Assembly: GCA_021325575.1 (NCBI GenBank)
Contig: JAJPGW010000005.1
Location: 186,001 to 250,000, forward strand
Direction of reading: 5' to 3'
From: Gammaproteobacteria bacterium
Lineage (GTDB): Bacteria; Pseudomonadota; Gammaproteobacteria; DSM-16500
DNA: 64,000 nt
Part shown: one piece after another, positions 34,955 to 44,801 of the stretch
How the letters are laid out: every line of letters begins with the position of its first letter
Numbering within the stretch: position 1 is the first letter of the stretch
Position numbers and translations under genes: made by a program
Notes under the pieces: model-generated
Told to the model about the DNA's origin: nothing
Database searches by the model: none
The model's input: only the letters and a program-made list of their open reading frames with translations

Positions 34955-37462
34955 ATGGGCAACCCAAGACCAAAATTATCGAAAGATAAACTCCAAGATC
35001 TGTTTGATGAAGCTGCAAAGAACTATGGCGCTTTATTAGAAAACGCAAATGATTTGAATGATTATCAAAGAAAAATTGGCATAAGGCAAAGTCCAACAAC
35101 CGTCGAAATTGATGATGCTTTTTTTAGCAGAGATAGCGATAGGTCTGCTTTGAAAGGATTAGATAGAGCCCTCACAAGCTTATCCGGGGCTATCCAAGAT
35201 GATAATGAAAATTTAACACCAGATGAAAGTAAGGATTTGGCAGATAAAGTAGATGATTTAATCCATAAAATTGGCGAATCACAATCTGAACTTAGGACAT
35301 TGGTGGATTTTAAATCTCAAGACGCTCTCGATCAAAGAAATCATGATATTTTCAAGAGCATCGCTAAAACAATACAAAGTTTTGAAGAAACGCAAGCAAA
35401 ATTAGTTAGTCTACAAGCAGCTGCTGATATCGCCTTAAGAGACGCTGAAGACGCCGCAAAAGAAGATGCTCGAAAAAAAGTAGAAGCCTTAAAAAAATAT
35501 GAAAAAGACCTAGAAGATGCGCTCAACACTTTCTTCGCAAGATTCCAGTATCAAATAAAACGAATAGGCAAAGAAGTCGATCTTGCAGCACTTGATTTAA
35601 AAGAAGTCCCTGAATGGAAACGCACCGCAACACCCGGCTCAGCAGTAGGCGGTCCAGCGCGACAAATAACAATGGGCGCAGGCAAACATGAAGTGAAAGT
35701 TGAAGACCCTCTTATCAATTATAAGATTTTTACTTATTGGTTTAATTATTGGAGCAAAATTGATATAAAAATGGATACCGTGCAGGGACCTGGCGGCGCT
35801 CCAGCTAATGTAAAAACCTATTCTTATCATTTTAACAATTTCCGCCATTATAAAAATGTAAATATGGCCAAGGCCATGCTTGCTGACCATCGAAAAACTT
35901 GCGGTAGCACAGCACCGCTCATCATTACATCAATCAGCAGCGAATATGATATCCGATGTTTTTTGGAAGCTGCCCAAGCATTGGATTGCAAAAACCCCAT
36001 CAAATTATATGAAGACCCAAGAACAAAACAATCTCCGCTGCGAGATAAACTTGCATTACTCGATGCGGATCTTTTAGAGAAATTCGAGAACTGGAGTCGG
36101 AATTTAAATGAACAAAAACACCAACCTAAAGAAGCAACACATCTAGATCATGAGGATGAAGCTGCAGATGAGAAAGAGGAAGATGAATCAGCTCGTAGCA
36201 CCCCTCCTGGCAGTCGCCGCCCATCCATAGCTGCTGGCTCCGAAGCAGATGCAGAAGCCCCAGAGGATGGTGTTGTAGCAGAAATAACTCCCGAAGCAAA
36301 GACACCGGAGATCAGAGTCGAAGATGACCGTCCAGAGCGATTTGAAGATGAGGATTCTGATACCGAAGAAGAAACTCCAAAACAAAAAACGCTCGACCAA
36401 ACAGAAATAGATCTTAAAATTGAAGAATCAGAACATCTTGATGAGGCATATAATAGACCTAACAAAACACCAGAAGAATCTGAGCTACGATATCAACGAG
36501 AAGTACTTGATGAATATGCTAAAGAAAGAAGTGCGATGGACGAACTATGTGCTGAAGCAGAACAACCACTTGATGAGGAAGATAGTGATGAGGAAGATAA
36601 TATACTGAGCACACATACTCAGAAAGATCCACAGAGAACAGCTGGCAAGCCGACGTCGGAAGAAAGAACGACTGTATCACCGGAAGAACAAACAGAACAG
36701 AGTGCGGAAACTCGCCGAGTGGCCATTTTAGCAGAAGCCAAAAAATCAAATGCAGCAGATGCTGGAAAACCCCTATCTGCTGATGAGGCTGCTGCGCGAA
36801 AACGAATTGCAGAAGAACTTGCCGCTCAAAGAGCCAAAAAAGGCAATGATGGGGATGAGAAAGACTTTGCACCTCGAGGACACATCGTTACACGGGGCAC
36901 GGTACAAAAAGCGGGCTCTACACATAGCACCGGAAAACCGCAAGGGACTCCTGTAAATTCTTCCGCAGCTGCTACCACCAATAGAACAGTCGACTTGAGC
37001 AATGCTTCCTCAAGCAGAGCGCATGATAAAAAACGAGATCCCGGTATTCAGCCAGGACAACCTGCAGCAAACGCAGCCACAGCGCTACATCGTCCTCCGC
37101 CGCTAGCTACAGGAGGCCGCCCAACTGACGAACGTCCGCCTACAGCTTCGCGCGAAGTAAAAAACGATATGGGTGCTGGTCTTGGCCTTCCCACCCAGGG
37201 ATCAACTTCTGGCAAATCAGATGTACCACCCGCGGCTGATAGAGATCGTAGACGATCAACCCGGCACGGAACTCAAGTACCTGCGAGTCGGGCAGGGAAT
37301 TTTTCTAAACAATCTGCAACAGCTATGGCTCAACATGTCAGTGATCAAGGAGAGCGACGACTGACAGCTGATGCGCAAAGTAGGTTAAAAGATTTATTGG
37401 GTGAATCTACTGCTGAAGCTGAAGCTGAAAAAGCAAAAAAAGGCTATAAAAAAGGGCCATAG
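34955..37462 (+). CDS. Large acidic, partly disordered effector-like protein
   Basis: 835 residues of no recognised family. Residues 1-190 are helical with a coiled-coil stretch (KKVEALKKYEKDLEDALNTF). Residues about 210-385 look globular (INYKIFTYWFNYWSKIDIKM, APLIITSISSEYDIRCFLEA). From about 390 to 600 the chain is strongly acidic (runs such as EAADEKEEDESA, EDEDSDTEEETP), and the C-terminal 200 residues are rich in Ala, Arg, Ser and Pro, so the second half is probably disordered. GAGGAATG stands 11 bases before the ATG. It lies divergent from feoA and convergent with the hydrolase gene. The role is unknown; exported effector is inference. Confidence 0.8.
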   Translation: MGNPRPKLSKDKLQDLFDEAAKNYGALLENANDLNDYQRKIGIRQSPTTVEIDDAFFSRDSDRSALKGLDRALTSLSGAIQDDNENLTPDESKDLADKVDDLIHKIGESQSELRTLVDFKSQDALDQRNHDIFKSIAKTIQSFEETQAKLVSLQAAADIALRDAEDAAKEDARKKVEALKKYEKDLEDALNTFFARFQYQIKRIGKEVDLAALDLKEVPEWKRTATPGSAVGGPARQITMGAGKHEVKVEDPLINYKIFTYWFNYWSKIDIKMDTVQGPGGAPANVKTYSYHFNNFRHYKNVNMAKAMLADHRKTCGSTAPLIITSISSEYDIRCFLEAAQALDCKNPIKLYEDPRTKQSPLRDKLALLDADLLEKFENWSRNLNEQKHQPKEATHLDHEDEAADEKEEDESARSTPPGSRRPSIAAGSEADAEAPEDGVVAEITPEAKTPEIRVEDDRPERFEDEDSDTEEETPKQKTLDQTEIDLKIEESEHLDEAYNRPNKTPEESELRYQREVLDEYAKERSAMDELCAEAEQPLDEEDSDEEDNILSTHTQKDPQRTAGKPTSEERTTVSPEEQTEQSAETRRVAILAEAKKSNAADAGKPLSADEAAARKRIAEELAAQRAKKGNDGDEKDFAPRGHIVTRGTVQKAGSTHSTGKPQGTPVNSSAAATTNRTVDLSNASSSRAHDKKRDPGIQPGQPAANAATALHRPPPLATGGRPTDERPPTASREVKNDMGAGLGLPTQGSTSGKSDVPPAADRDRRRSTRHGTQVPASRAGNFSKQSATAMAQHVSDQGERRLTADAQSRLKDLLGESTAEAEAEKAKKGYKKGP

Positions 37463-37494
37463 AGCTTGAGATGAAATTCTTTCGACTGCTTAGC

Positions 37495-38133
37495 TTAACT
37501 GAGAAACTCTTCGAGCTTACTTCTCAGTTCCACTAGTTTTCCATGAAAAAAATGCCCCGCATCCGGAATCCGAATAAAAACGGGTTTCGGATCTAACGTT
37601 TCATACCAAAGAAGCACTTCTGAAAAAGGAATGATTTCATCCTGTTCGCCATGCACTAAAATCCAAGGACAAATAATTGGCGGTAATTTAGTTTCGATAA
37701 AACGTGAGACTTGCGGCGCAACGGTGACTAATTGCGCGGGTGGTTGAGTCACCGCTACTTTTGCTGCAATAAAGCCACCGAATGAAAATCCGGCAAGAAA
37801 AATTTTATCTTCGGGACGAATTTTTTTGACCCAATCAATCACTGTTACTAAGTCATCCGCTTCACCTCGTCCTTCATCGAAAATTCCTGTGCTTTTTCCT
37901 ATTCCGCGAAAGTTAAATCGCACGGTGCGCATTCCTAAATCGCGGAAAGTGCGGGCGAGCGTGGTGACAACTTTGTTGTACATGGTGCCGCCATATAAGG
38001 GATGTGGGTGACAAATGATGGCAGTAATATTTTTTTCTGGAATATTTTCTTGTGCGGGAGATGTGAGAATTTCCAATACGCCGTGAGACGCGGGAATTGT
38101 AAAAGTCATTTCTGTGGTTGGAAAAGTTTCCAT
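37495..38133 (-). CDS. Alpha/beta hydrolase, dienelactone-hydrolase-like
   Basis: 212 residues, compact alpha/beta hydrolase. Nucleophile elbow GFSFGG, acid in HGEQDEIIPF and histidine in DAGHFFHGKL make a full triad. The oxyanion region is HPHPLYGGTMYNKV and RFNFRGIGKSTG follows, as in the family of small cytoplasmic esterases often annotated only as alpha/beta hydrolase. No signal peptide. A family A repeat lies between it and uvrA. Substrate unknown. Confidence 0.9.
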   Translation of the reverse strand: METFPTTEMTFTIPASHGVLEILTSPAQENIPEKNITAIICHPHPLYGGTMYNKVVTTLARTFRDLGMRTVRFNFRGIGKSTGIFDEGRGEADDLVTVIDWVKKIRPEDKIFLAGFSFGGFIAAKVAVTQPPAQLVTVAPQVSRFIETKLPPIICPWILVHGEQDEIIPFSEVLLWYETLDPKPVFIRIPDAGHFFHGKLVELRSKLEEFLS

Positions 38134-38157
38134 GGTGATTCCACCCTAGTTGATTTC

Positions 38158-38238
38158 GTCATTGCGAGGAGCGTTTTTTGCGGGGAAGCAATCTTTTGGA
38201 GATTGCTTCGCCCTCGCTGCGCGAGGGCTCGCAATGAC
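38158..38238. repeat. Palindromic interspersed repeat, family A, intergenic copy
   Basis: 81 bases from GTCATTGCGA to CGCAATGAC with the shared central inverted pair and an extra inner hairpin CCCTCGCTGCGCGAGGG. It lies between uvrA and the hydrolase gene on the same strand and may act as an mRNA hairpin. Confidence 0.9.
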
Positions 38239-38243
38239 GTTTC

Positions 38244-41072
38244 TTATTTCTCAATTACTTTTTTCAAAAACTGGCCTGTATAAGAATTTTTTACTTCCAC
38301 AATGTCTTCCGGCGTTCCCGTTGCAATAACACGCCCACCCTTATCACCCCCTTCGGGGCCAAGATCAATAATCCAGTCTGCTGTTTTCACAACATCTAAA
38401 TTATGCTCAATCACAACGATCGTATTTCCTGCATCCCGCAAGCGATGAATCACTCGCAGCAATTGCTCGATATCATAGAAATGCAATCCAGTCGTCGGCT
38501 CATCCAAAATATACAACGTACGACCCGTATCACGTCGTGATAATTCGCGTGAAAGTTTTATTCGCTGTGCTTCACCACCTGAAAGTGTCGTCGCACTCTG
38601 CCCTAACGACAAATACGATAAGCCTACATCCATAAGCGTCTGTAATTTACGAGCAACCGCCGGAATCGGATCAAAAAATTCTCGCGCATCTTCGACTGTC
38701 ATTTCTAATACTTGATGAATATTTTTGCCTTTGTATAACACTTCCAGTGTTTCACGATTGTAACGCTTGCCACCACACACATCACACGTGACATACACAT
38801 CCGCGAGAAAGTGCATTTCCACTTTAATCACACCATCACCCTGACACGCTTCGCAACGTCCGCCTTTTACGTTGAAACTGAACCGTCCAGGCTCATAACC
38901 GCGCGAACGCGATTCTTGTGTGCCTGCAAATAATTCACGAATTGTGGTAAAAAGTCCGGTGTAAGTTGCAGGATTTGAACGAGGTGTTCGACCAATTGGA
39001 CTTTGATCGATCTCAACAATTTTATCTAAATGTTCTAATCCTAAAATTTCTTCGTAAGGTGCAGGTTCTCGCAATGTCGCGCCATTTAACGCGCGCGCTG
39101 CGATGGGTGCCAGCGTATCATTAATCAGCGTCGATTTTCCGGATCCTGAAACACCAGTAATCGATGTCATTAATCCAATCGGAATATCCACATTAATTTT
39201 TTGCAAATTATTACCGTGCGCACCTCTTAGCGATAACATTTTTTTACGATCGACTGGAATGCGTTTTTTCGGCAACGTAATTCCGCGCTTTCCTGATAAA
39301 TATTGACCCGTGAGTGAAGCAGGATTTTTCATGATGTCTGCCGGTTTTCCTTCTGCGACAATTTCGCCACCATGCACGCCTGCACCCGGTCCTAAATCCA
39401 GAATATGATCAGCACTTAAAATCGCTTCCTCATCATGTTCAACGACGATAACAGTATTCCCAAGATCTCGCAGACGATGCAATGTTTCCAACAAACGCGC
39501 ATTATCGCGTTGATGCAAACCGATGGATGGTTCATCCAAAATGTACATAACACCCACCAATCCCGCACCAATTTGACTCGCTAATCGAATTCGCTGCGCT
39601 TCGCCGCCTGATAACGTATCGGCACTGCGATCAAGACTGAGATAATCTAATCCTACATTCACTAAAAAATTCAGGCGACTGGTTAATTCTTTTAGAATTT
39701 TTTCTGCAATTTCTGCGCGATTGCCGGATAATTTTAATTTTTCAAAAAAATGTTTGGTCTGACTGATTGGCCATGCGGAAATTTCAGGCAAACTTTTTTC
39801 GGCAACAAACACAAAACGCGCAGATTCACACAATCTTGTGCCATGACATTCATCACAGCCTTTAACCGAAACATATTTACTTAATTCATCACGCACCATT
39901 TCAGATTCAGTATCGCGATAACGGCGTTCAATATTATTGATAACACCTTCAAATGCATCCACTTTGCTGTACGTGCGTCCATTATCATTTTTGTAATTAA
40001 ATTTTATTAATTCATCACCGCTGCCATAGAGAATAATCGTCTGGATTTTTTTCGGTAATTTTTCGAAAGGGGTGTCCATATCAAATTTAAAATGTTTGGC
40101 AAGACAAGAAAGCATTTGAAAATAATATGTCGTGTGCTTGTCCCAACCGCGAATGGCACCGCCTGCTAAACTTAATTTTTTATTAGTGACAATTAAATCA
40201 GGATCAAAATATTGTTTGACACCTAAGCCATCGCATCCCGGGCATGCGCCCGTTGGATTATTAAAAGAAAACAAACGCGGAGTCAGTTCTGACAAACTGT
40301 AACCACAATCAGGACAGGCGAATTTTGCAGAAAAAACTTGCGCCGCACGTTTTGGTTCATCCATGAATGCAATGGATGCGACATCATCAGCAAGACGCAA
40401 TGCCGTTTCCAATGATTCCGCCAAACGCATGCGAATATCTTCTTTCACTTTGAGACGATCAACAATCACTTCGATCGTATGTTTTTTACGTAAATCCAAT
40501 TCAGGTGGTTGATCCAATTCATAGACTTCGCCATCAATGCGTGCGCGCACATATCCTTGTGAATACAACTCTTTTAAAAGTTGGACGTGTTCACCTTTCC
40601 GCTCATACACAACAGGCGCGAGAATCATGATTTTGGTTTCTTCCGGCAACGCCAAAATAGTATCGACCATTTGACTAATGGTTTGCGCTTCCAGAATATG
40701 GCCGTGTGTTGGACAAGTAGGCTGGCCGACTTTGGCGAATAAGAGACGGAGATAATCATAAATTTCCGTAATCGTACCCACCGTTGAACGGGGATTATGC
40801 GATGTGGATTTTTGTTCAATCGAAATAGCGGGCGATAAGCCTTCGATGTGATCGACATCCGGTTTTTCCATCATGGATAAAAATTGACGCGCATACGCCG
40901 ACAAGGATTCGACATAACGGCGTTGGCCTTCTGCATAGAGCGTATCGAAGGCGAGCGAGGATTTTCCAGAACCCGATAATCCCGTGATCACGATCAATTG
41001 ATCGCGAGGTAGGTTCAGATTCAAGTTTTTTAAATTATGGGTGCGGGCACCACGGATTTGGATTTCTTTCAT
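38244..41072 (-). CDS. uvrA: Excinuclease ABC subunit A
   Basis: 942 residues, full length. Two ABC ATPase modules: Walker [15 protein letters not shown] near residue 32 and [13 protein letters not shown] near 640; signature motifs [12 protein letters not shown] and [12 protein letters not shown]. Zinc fingers are CPDC...CPGC and CEAC...CDVC. UvrA finds bulky DNA damage for nucleotide excision repair. It is divergent from an MFS gene and close to ssb, an order also found in relatives. No clear LexA box was seen upstream. Confidence 0.99.
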   Translation of the reverse strand: MKEIQIRGARTHNLKNLNLNLPRDQLIVITGLSGSGKSSLAFDTLYAEGQRRYVESLSAYARQFLSMMEKPDVDHIEGLSPAISIEQKSTSHNPRSTVGTITEIYDYLRLLFAKVGQPTCPTHGHILEAQTISQMVDTILALPEETKIMILAPVVYERKGEHVQLLKELYSQGYVRARIDGEVYELDQPPELDLRKKHTIEVIVDRLKVKEDIRMRLAESLETALRLADDVASIAFMDEPKRAAQVFSAKFACPDCGYSLSELTPRLFSFNNPTGACPGCDGLGVKQYFDPDLIVTNKKLSLAGGAIRGWDKHTTYYFQMLSCLAKHFKFDMDTPFEKLPKKIQTIILYGSGDELIKFNYKNDNGRTYSKVDAFEGVINNIERRYRDTESEMVRDELSKYVSVKGCDECHGTRLCESARFVFVAEKSLPEISAWPISQTKHFFEKLKLSGNRAEIAEKILKELTSRLNFLVNVGLDYLSLDRSADTLSGGEAQRIRLASQIGAGLVGVMYILDEPSIGLHQRDNARLLETLHRLRDLGNTVIVVEHDEEAILSADHILDLGPGAGVHGGEIVAEGKPADIMKNPASLTGQYLSGKRGITLPKKRIPVDRKKMLSLRGAHGNNLQKINVDIPIGLMTSITGVSGSGKSTLINDTLAPIAARALNGATLREPAPYEEILGLEHLDKIVEIDQSPIGRTPRSNPATYTGLFTTIRELFAGTQESRSRGYEPGRFSFNVKGGRCEACQGDGVIKVEMHFLADVYVTCDVCGGKRYNRETLEVLYKGKNIHQVLEMTVEDAREFFDPIPAVARKLQTLMDVGLSYLSLGQSATTLSGGEAQRIKLSRELSRRDTGRTLYILDEPTTGLHFYDIEQLLRVIHRLRDAGNTIVVIEHNLDVVKTADWIIDLGPEGGDKGGRVIATGTPEDIVEVKNSYTGQFLKKVIEK

Positions 41073-41174
41073 ATCGGATCTTTCAAATTCTACTTAATCG
41101 GTTTATAGTGGCAGCCACTTCCGGCTTGCAGCCCGCGGCAATCCGCGGGAAATGAATTATAGCAGGGTTCGTTC

Positions 41175-42356
41175 ATGTCTTCATTCAAAATGACATCGGT
41201 TGAGCGTCGCGCGACCATTTCTTTGTCCATGATTATGTCCTTGCGCATGCTTGGATTGTTCATGATTTTGCCAGTTTTTAGTCTTTATACCCAGCATTTA
41301 AGTTTTGCGACCCCTTTGCTCATTGGTATTGCCATGGGGATTTATGGTTTGACCCAGGGGATTTTTCAGATCCCGTTTGGCATGATTTCGGATCATTTTG
41401 GGCGGCGGAAAATTATTACTTTCGGACTCCTGATTTTTATCCTGGGCAGTATTTTAGCTGCAAAATCCCATACTATTTTCGGCGTGATTTTAGGACGTTC
41501 ACTACAGGGCGCGGGCGCAGTCGGCAGCACAATTATTGCAATGCTGGCGGATTTGACGCGCGATAACCAACGCACCAAGGCCATGGCAGTTGCTGGCATC
41601 ACGATTGGTTTATCTTTCTCACTGGGCATGGTGTTAGGTCCCGTTTTTTTTAATTGGATCAATTTGTTCTGGCTGGGTGCCATTTTTGGATTGATCGCTA
41701 TTTTACTTTTATTTCTCTGGACGCCTGTTCCGGAAAAAACCACTTGGCATGCGGACACGGAGCCTGAACTCACTCAATTTGGCGCTCTATTAAAAGATCC
41801 GCAATTATTGCGATTAAATGCGGGGATTTTTTTATTGCACGCTATTTTAACGGCTAGTTTTGTCATTCTGCCTTTAAGTCTTGAACAATTGGCAGGCGTG
41901 CACGGGAACCATCAATGGCGGATTTTTTTACCCGCCCTGCTGCTCGCTTTTGTGCTGATCCTTCCATTTATCATGGCAGCTGAAAAAAAAGAGCGTGTTA
42001 AAACTTTTTTTCTGGGAGCTATCATCGTTTTAGGGCTTTCAGAATTTATTTTATGGTTTTTCGCAAAAAATCTCTTGCTTTCTCTGCTCGGTTTATTATT
42101 ATTCTTTGCGGCTTTTTCTTTACTCGAAGCATTCCTGCCATCCCTCGTTTCCCGCACCGCTCCACCGTCTCGCAAAGGCACCGCGCTTGGAATTTATTCT
42201 TCTTCACAATTTCTTGGGATTTTTATAGGCGGTGTTGCAGGTGGTTGGATTTATGGGGCAATGGGCTTAACAGAGGTTTACTTATTCTGTGTGGCATTGG
42301 CTGGCATCTGGTTTGCTATTGCGTTTAACATGAAAAAGCCGCAGTATCGGAAATAA
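41175..42356 (+). CDS. Major facilitator superfamily transporter, YajR-like without C-terminal domain
   Basis: 393 residues, 12 predicted membrane helices. N-terminal sequence SLRMLGLFMILPVFSLY and the loop FGMISDHFGRRKIITFG (the A-like motif) resemble E. coli YajR, but the extra C-terminal soluble domain of YajR is missing. The transported compound is unknown. It lies between uvrA and ssb and ends 21 bases before ssb, so it may be co-transcribed with ssb. Confidence 0.92.
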   Translation: MSSFKMTSVERRATISLSMIMSLRMLGLFMILPVFSLYTQHLSFATPLLIGIAMGIYGLTQGIFQIPFGMISDHFGRRKIITFGLLIFILGSILAAKSHTIFGVILGRSLQGAGAVGSTIIAMLADLTRDNQRTKAMAVAGITIGLSFSLGMVLGPVFFNWINLFWLGAIFGLIAILLLFLWTPVPEKTTWHADTEPELTQFGALLKDPQLLRLNAGIFLLHAILTASFVILPLSLEQLAGVHGNHQWRIFLPALLLAFVLILPFIMAAEKKERVKTFFLGAIIVLGLSEFILWFFAKNLLLSLLGLLLFFAAFSLLEAFLPSLVSRTAPPSRKGTALGIYSSSQFLGIFIGGVAGGWIYGAMGLTEVYLFCVALAGIWFAIAFNMKKPQYRK

Positions 42357-42377
42357 ATTCATTAGGAGGCCGTTAAT

Positions 42378-42818
42378 ATGGCAAGAGGCGTTAATAAAGT
42401 GATTTTAATTGGGAACCTTGGCCGCGATCCTGAAGTGCGCTACACCCCAAATGGGATGGCCGTTGCAAACATCACGCTTGCAACCTCAGAATCCTGGAAA
42501 GACAAACAAACCGGTGAAAACCAAGAACGCACCGAATGGCACCGCATCGTATTATTCGGCCGCTTAGGTGAAATTGCCGGCGAATATTTGCGCAAAGGGG
42601 CTAAAGTGTATATTGAAGGTCGGTTACAAACCCGTAAATGGCAAGATAAAAATGGCCAGGACCGCTACACCACTGAAATTATTGCTGACAGTATGCAAAT
42701 GCTGGATAGCAAAGGTGGCGGCCCTCAACATACAGATGCACCGATGGCTGAAAAATCAGCGATGGATGCAAACCCCGTAGCACCGACAGACAATTTCGAC
42801 GACGATATTCCTTTCTGA
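42378..42818 (+). CDS. ssb: Single-stranded DNA-binding protein
   Basis: 146 residues. An OB-fold N-terminal domain ([41 protein letters not shown] in part) and an acidic C-terminal tip DNFDDDIPF that recruits partner proteins. It coats single-stranded DNA during replication and repair. A strong AGGAGG site precedes the ATG and a good terminator follows. Confidence 0.98.
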   Translation: MARGVNKVILIGNLGRDPEVRYTPNGMAVANITLATSESWKDKQTGENQERTEWHRIVLFGRLGEIAGEYLRKGAKVYIEGRLQTRKWQDKNGQDRYTTEIIADSMQMLDSKGGGPQHTDAPMAEKSAMDANPVAPTDNFDDDIPF

Positions 42819-42842
42819 TTTATTCCTAGCTTTTTTCATCAG

Positions 42843-42872
42843 CCTGCGGCTTTAAGCCGCAGGAATTTTTTT
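42843..42872 (+). terminator. Rho-independent terminator after ssb
   Basis: Stem CCTGCGGC / GCCGCAGG (8 bp) with a 5-base loop, followed by AATTTTTTT. Confidence 0.9.
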
Positions 42873-42883
42873 GACTATCCTGT

Positions 42884-42889
42884 TATAAT
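42884..42889 (+). promoter_or_regulatory. Extended -10 element of the small coiled-coil gene
   Basis: TATAAT in the context TGTTATAAT. The predicted transcription start near 42896 leaves only about six bases before an ATG at 42902, which favours the ATG at 42929 as the real start. Confidence 0.55.
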
Positions 42890-42928
42890 AGGTTTACGTT
42901 TATGAATTCTAAAAAACACGAGTTTTTT

Positions 42929-43273
42929 ATGAGTACAGAAGAAAGAATGGCTGTTGTTGAAACTACTATATTGAATATCAATGCAACGATGCTTGATATC
43001 CGTACTAACATGTCCGAATTACGAAAAGACATGTCGGAATTACGAAAAGATATGACTCATTTGTCTGAAAAAATTGACACCAATACAAATGAACTTAGAA
43101 AAGAAATCGAACGTCATGCAGACAAAACCGATGCGAAATTCGATGCCATGGAAACAAAATTTGAGAATCGATTTAACTCATTGGAAAAGCGTCTCTGGTC
43201 TAATTTCTTTTGGCTTTTAGGATCGCTAGTTGGCCTTGCGGGATTTATGGCTCACTTACAAAAATGGGTCTAA
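42929..43273 (+). CDS. Small coiled-coil protein with C-terminal membrane anchor
   Basis: 114 residues from the ATG at 42929 (MSTEERMAVVE); an in-frame ATG nine codons upstream at 42902 is an alternative. The body is a continuous coiled coil with a tandem heptad-like repeat (MSELRKD twice) and ends in one membrane helix (FFWLLGSLVGLAGFMAHL) with a short tail. Such tail-anchored coiled-coil proteins are common and mostly uncharacterised. The last four bases overlap convergent birA. Confidence 0.8.
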   Translation: MSTEERMAVVETTILNINATMLDIRTNMSELRKDMSELRKDMTHLSEKIDTNTNELRKEIERHADKTDAKFDAMETKFENRFNSLEKRLWSNFFWLLGSLVGLAGFMAHLQKWV

Positions 43274-44055
43274 TGGCTTAACGACGCTTCACCATAAGAA
43301 AATCGCTCTTTTTTACCTTCTTCATCCTCTAGCAATAATTCTCCATTCTCACTAATACCACGCATGACGCCCGGAAACTTTTTCATTGGCGTGTGAATAA
43401 CAATTTTCTGATTAATTAATGCATCATGTTTTTGCCATTCGGTAAGAAAAGGCGTTAAACCCTGATTTTGAAAAACGGGAAGCTCAGTCAATAGTTCATT
43501 AATAAGTAATCCGGTTAAAAAATTTCGTCGAATGTCACTCGTCATATTTTCTAGGGCAATCCATTTTGGATTGGCGTCTTCAGGCAGCCTAAGGTTTAAC
43601 CCGATACCAATGACGACAGCAGACCCTTGGGTTTCTAATAAAATGCCAGCCAGTTTTCGACTTCCCACTAATAAATCATTGGGCCACTTGAGTTTAAGAT
43701 CGGAAGTAATGCCGTATTTTTTTAATGTATTGACCAATATCACACCGATCGCAATACTCAAACCGCTTATGTTCACCGATCCAGAAAACCGCCAGAGCAA
43801 AGAACAAAAAATATTCGTAGCAGGCGGCGCAACCCATGGACTCCCGCGACGGCCGTAGCCTTCGGTTTGTTCTTCCGTAAGACAGACGTAGCCACTAGTC
43901 GCATTTTGCTTGGCCTGCTCTAATAAAAAACGATTGGTAGAAGGCAAGGTCGGAAAAATTTCCAGCCGAGTTAATGATTTTTTATTTTCAGGCGTTATAA
44001 TTGCGGCAATTTTATCCGCAATTAAATATTCCGTATTTTTATTAAATGAAAACAT
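43270..44055 (-). CDS. birA: Biotin-protein ligase without DNA-binding domain
   Basis: 261 residues. The catalytic domain is complete: biotin loop GYGRRGSPW, KWPNDLLVG, KLAGILLETQG, and a C-terminal SH3-like cap. It makes biotinyl-AMP and attaches biotin to acetyl-CoA carboxylase. The N-terminal winged helix that lets E. coli BirA repress the bio operon is missing, so this should be a ligase only. Confidence 0.93.
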   Translation of the reverse strand: MFSFNKNTEYLIADKIAAIITPENKKSLTRLEIFPTLPSTNRFLLEQAKQNATSGYVCLTEEQTEGYGRRGSPWVAPPATNIFCSLLWRFSGSVNISGLSIAIGVILVNTLKKYGITSDLKLKWPNDLLVGSRKLAGILLETQGSAVVIGIGLNLRLPEDANPKWIALENMTSDIRRNFLTGLLINELLTELPVFQNQGLTPFLTEWQKHDALINQKIVIHTPMKKFPGVMRGISENGELLLEDEEGKKERFSYGEASLSH

Positions 44056-44141
44056 GCAATTTTTAAATTCTTGAGATAAGATAGTCTACTGTGCCCGATA
44101 CCGGGAAGTATAGAACACCATAACGAAGAAAGGAACTCGAC

Positions 44142-44714
44142 ATGAACACAGCCTTGTTATTAATTGACATTCAAAATGATTATTTCCCAAACGGCCGAAT
44201 GCCTCTGGAGAAAAGCACCGAAGCCTGCCAGAAAGCACAAGAAGTCCTGCAAGCTTACCGGTCTAAACAATTACAAATTATCCATGTTCAGCATATTTCG
44301 ACCCGACCGGATGCTGTGCATTTTCTTCCCTGCACGAAAGGCGTTGAATTTCACCCTGATGTCATGCCAATGAAGGGCGAAGCGATCATCAAAAAACATT
44401 ATCCCAACAGCTTTAAAGACACGACCTTATTAAATCATTTGATCAAAAATCAAATTAGCCATTTAGTCATTGGCGGCATGATGACCCATATGTGCATCGA
44501 TGCAACCGTTCGGGCAGCTTATGATTTAGGCTTTACCTGTACTGTTCTTCATGATGCTTGCGCCACCAAAAACTTGGAATTCAATAGCATGGTCATCCCC
44601 GCTCAAAGCGTGCATAACGCCTTTTTGGCCGCTTTACAGCCGCTGTATGGCAATGTATTAAGCTCAAGGGATTATCTGCAAATGCTCGGCACACGATCCG
44701 CTGTCAGCGCCTAA
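44142..44714 (+). CDS. Isochorismatase/nicotinamidase-family cysteine hydrolase
   Basis: 190 residues. Catalytic residues fit the family: Asp9 (LLIDIQNDYF), a lysine at 84/85 (AIIKKHYPNSF) and Cys118 (GMMTHMCIDATVRAAYDLG). Members hydrolyse small amides or vinyl ethers; the substrate cannot be read from sequence. It has its own leader and is closed by a strong terminator, so it is a single-gene unit. Confidence 0.92.
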   Translation: MNTALLLIDIQNDYFPNGRMPLEKSTEACQKAQEVLQAYRSKQLQIIHVQHISTRPDAVHFLPCTKGVEFHPDVMPMKGEAIIKKHYPNSFKDTTLLNHLIKNQISHLVIGGMMTHMCIDATVRAAYDLGFTCTVLHDACATKNLEFNSMVIPAQSVHNAFLAALQPLYGNVLSSRDYLQMLGTRSAVSA

Positions 44715-44721
44715 ATAACAT

Positions 44722-44757
44722 AATGCCCGCAACTAATGCTTGCGGGCATTTTCTTTT
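44722..44757 (+). terminator. Rho-independent terminator
   Basis: Stem AATGCCCGCAA / TTGCGGGCATT (11 bp) with a 7-base loop, followed by TTCTTTTC. Confidence 0.88.
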
Positions 44758-44801
44758 CTATGATTACCATTTAAAATGCCCTCTTTTGACAGGATAATCC
44801 C

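Noticed and set aside
36519-36872. Open frame antisense to the large acidic gene
   Set aside because: Low-complexity shadow produced by the acidic codons of the opposite strand.
41110-41160. LexA box or terminator in the uvrA-MFS divergent gap
   Set aside because: A GC-rich hairpin (CCCGCGG / CCGCGGG) is present but there is no T-run and no CTG-N10-CAG palindrome of LexA type.
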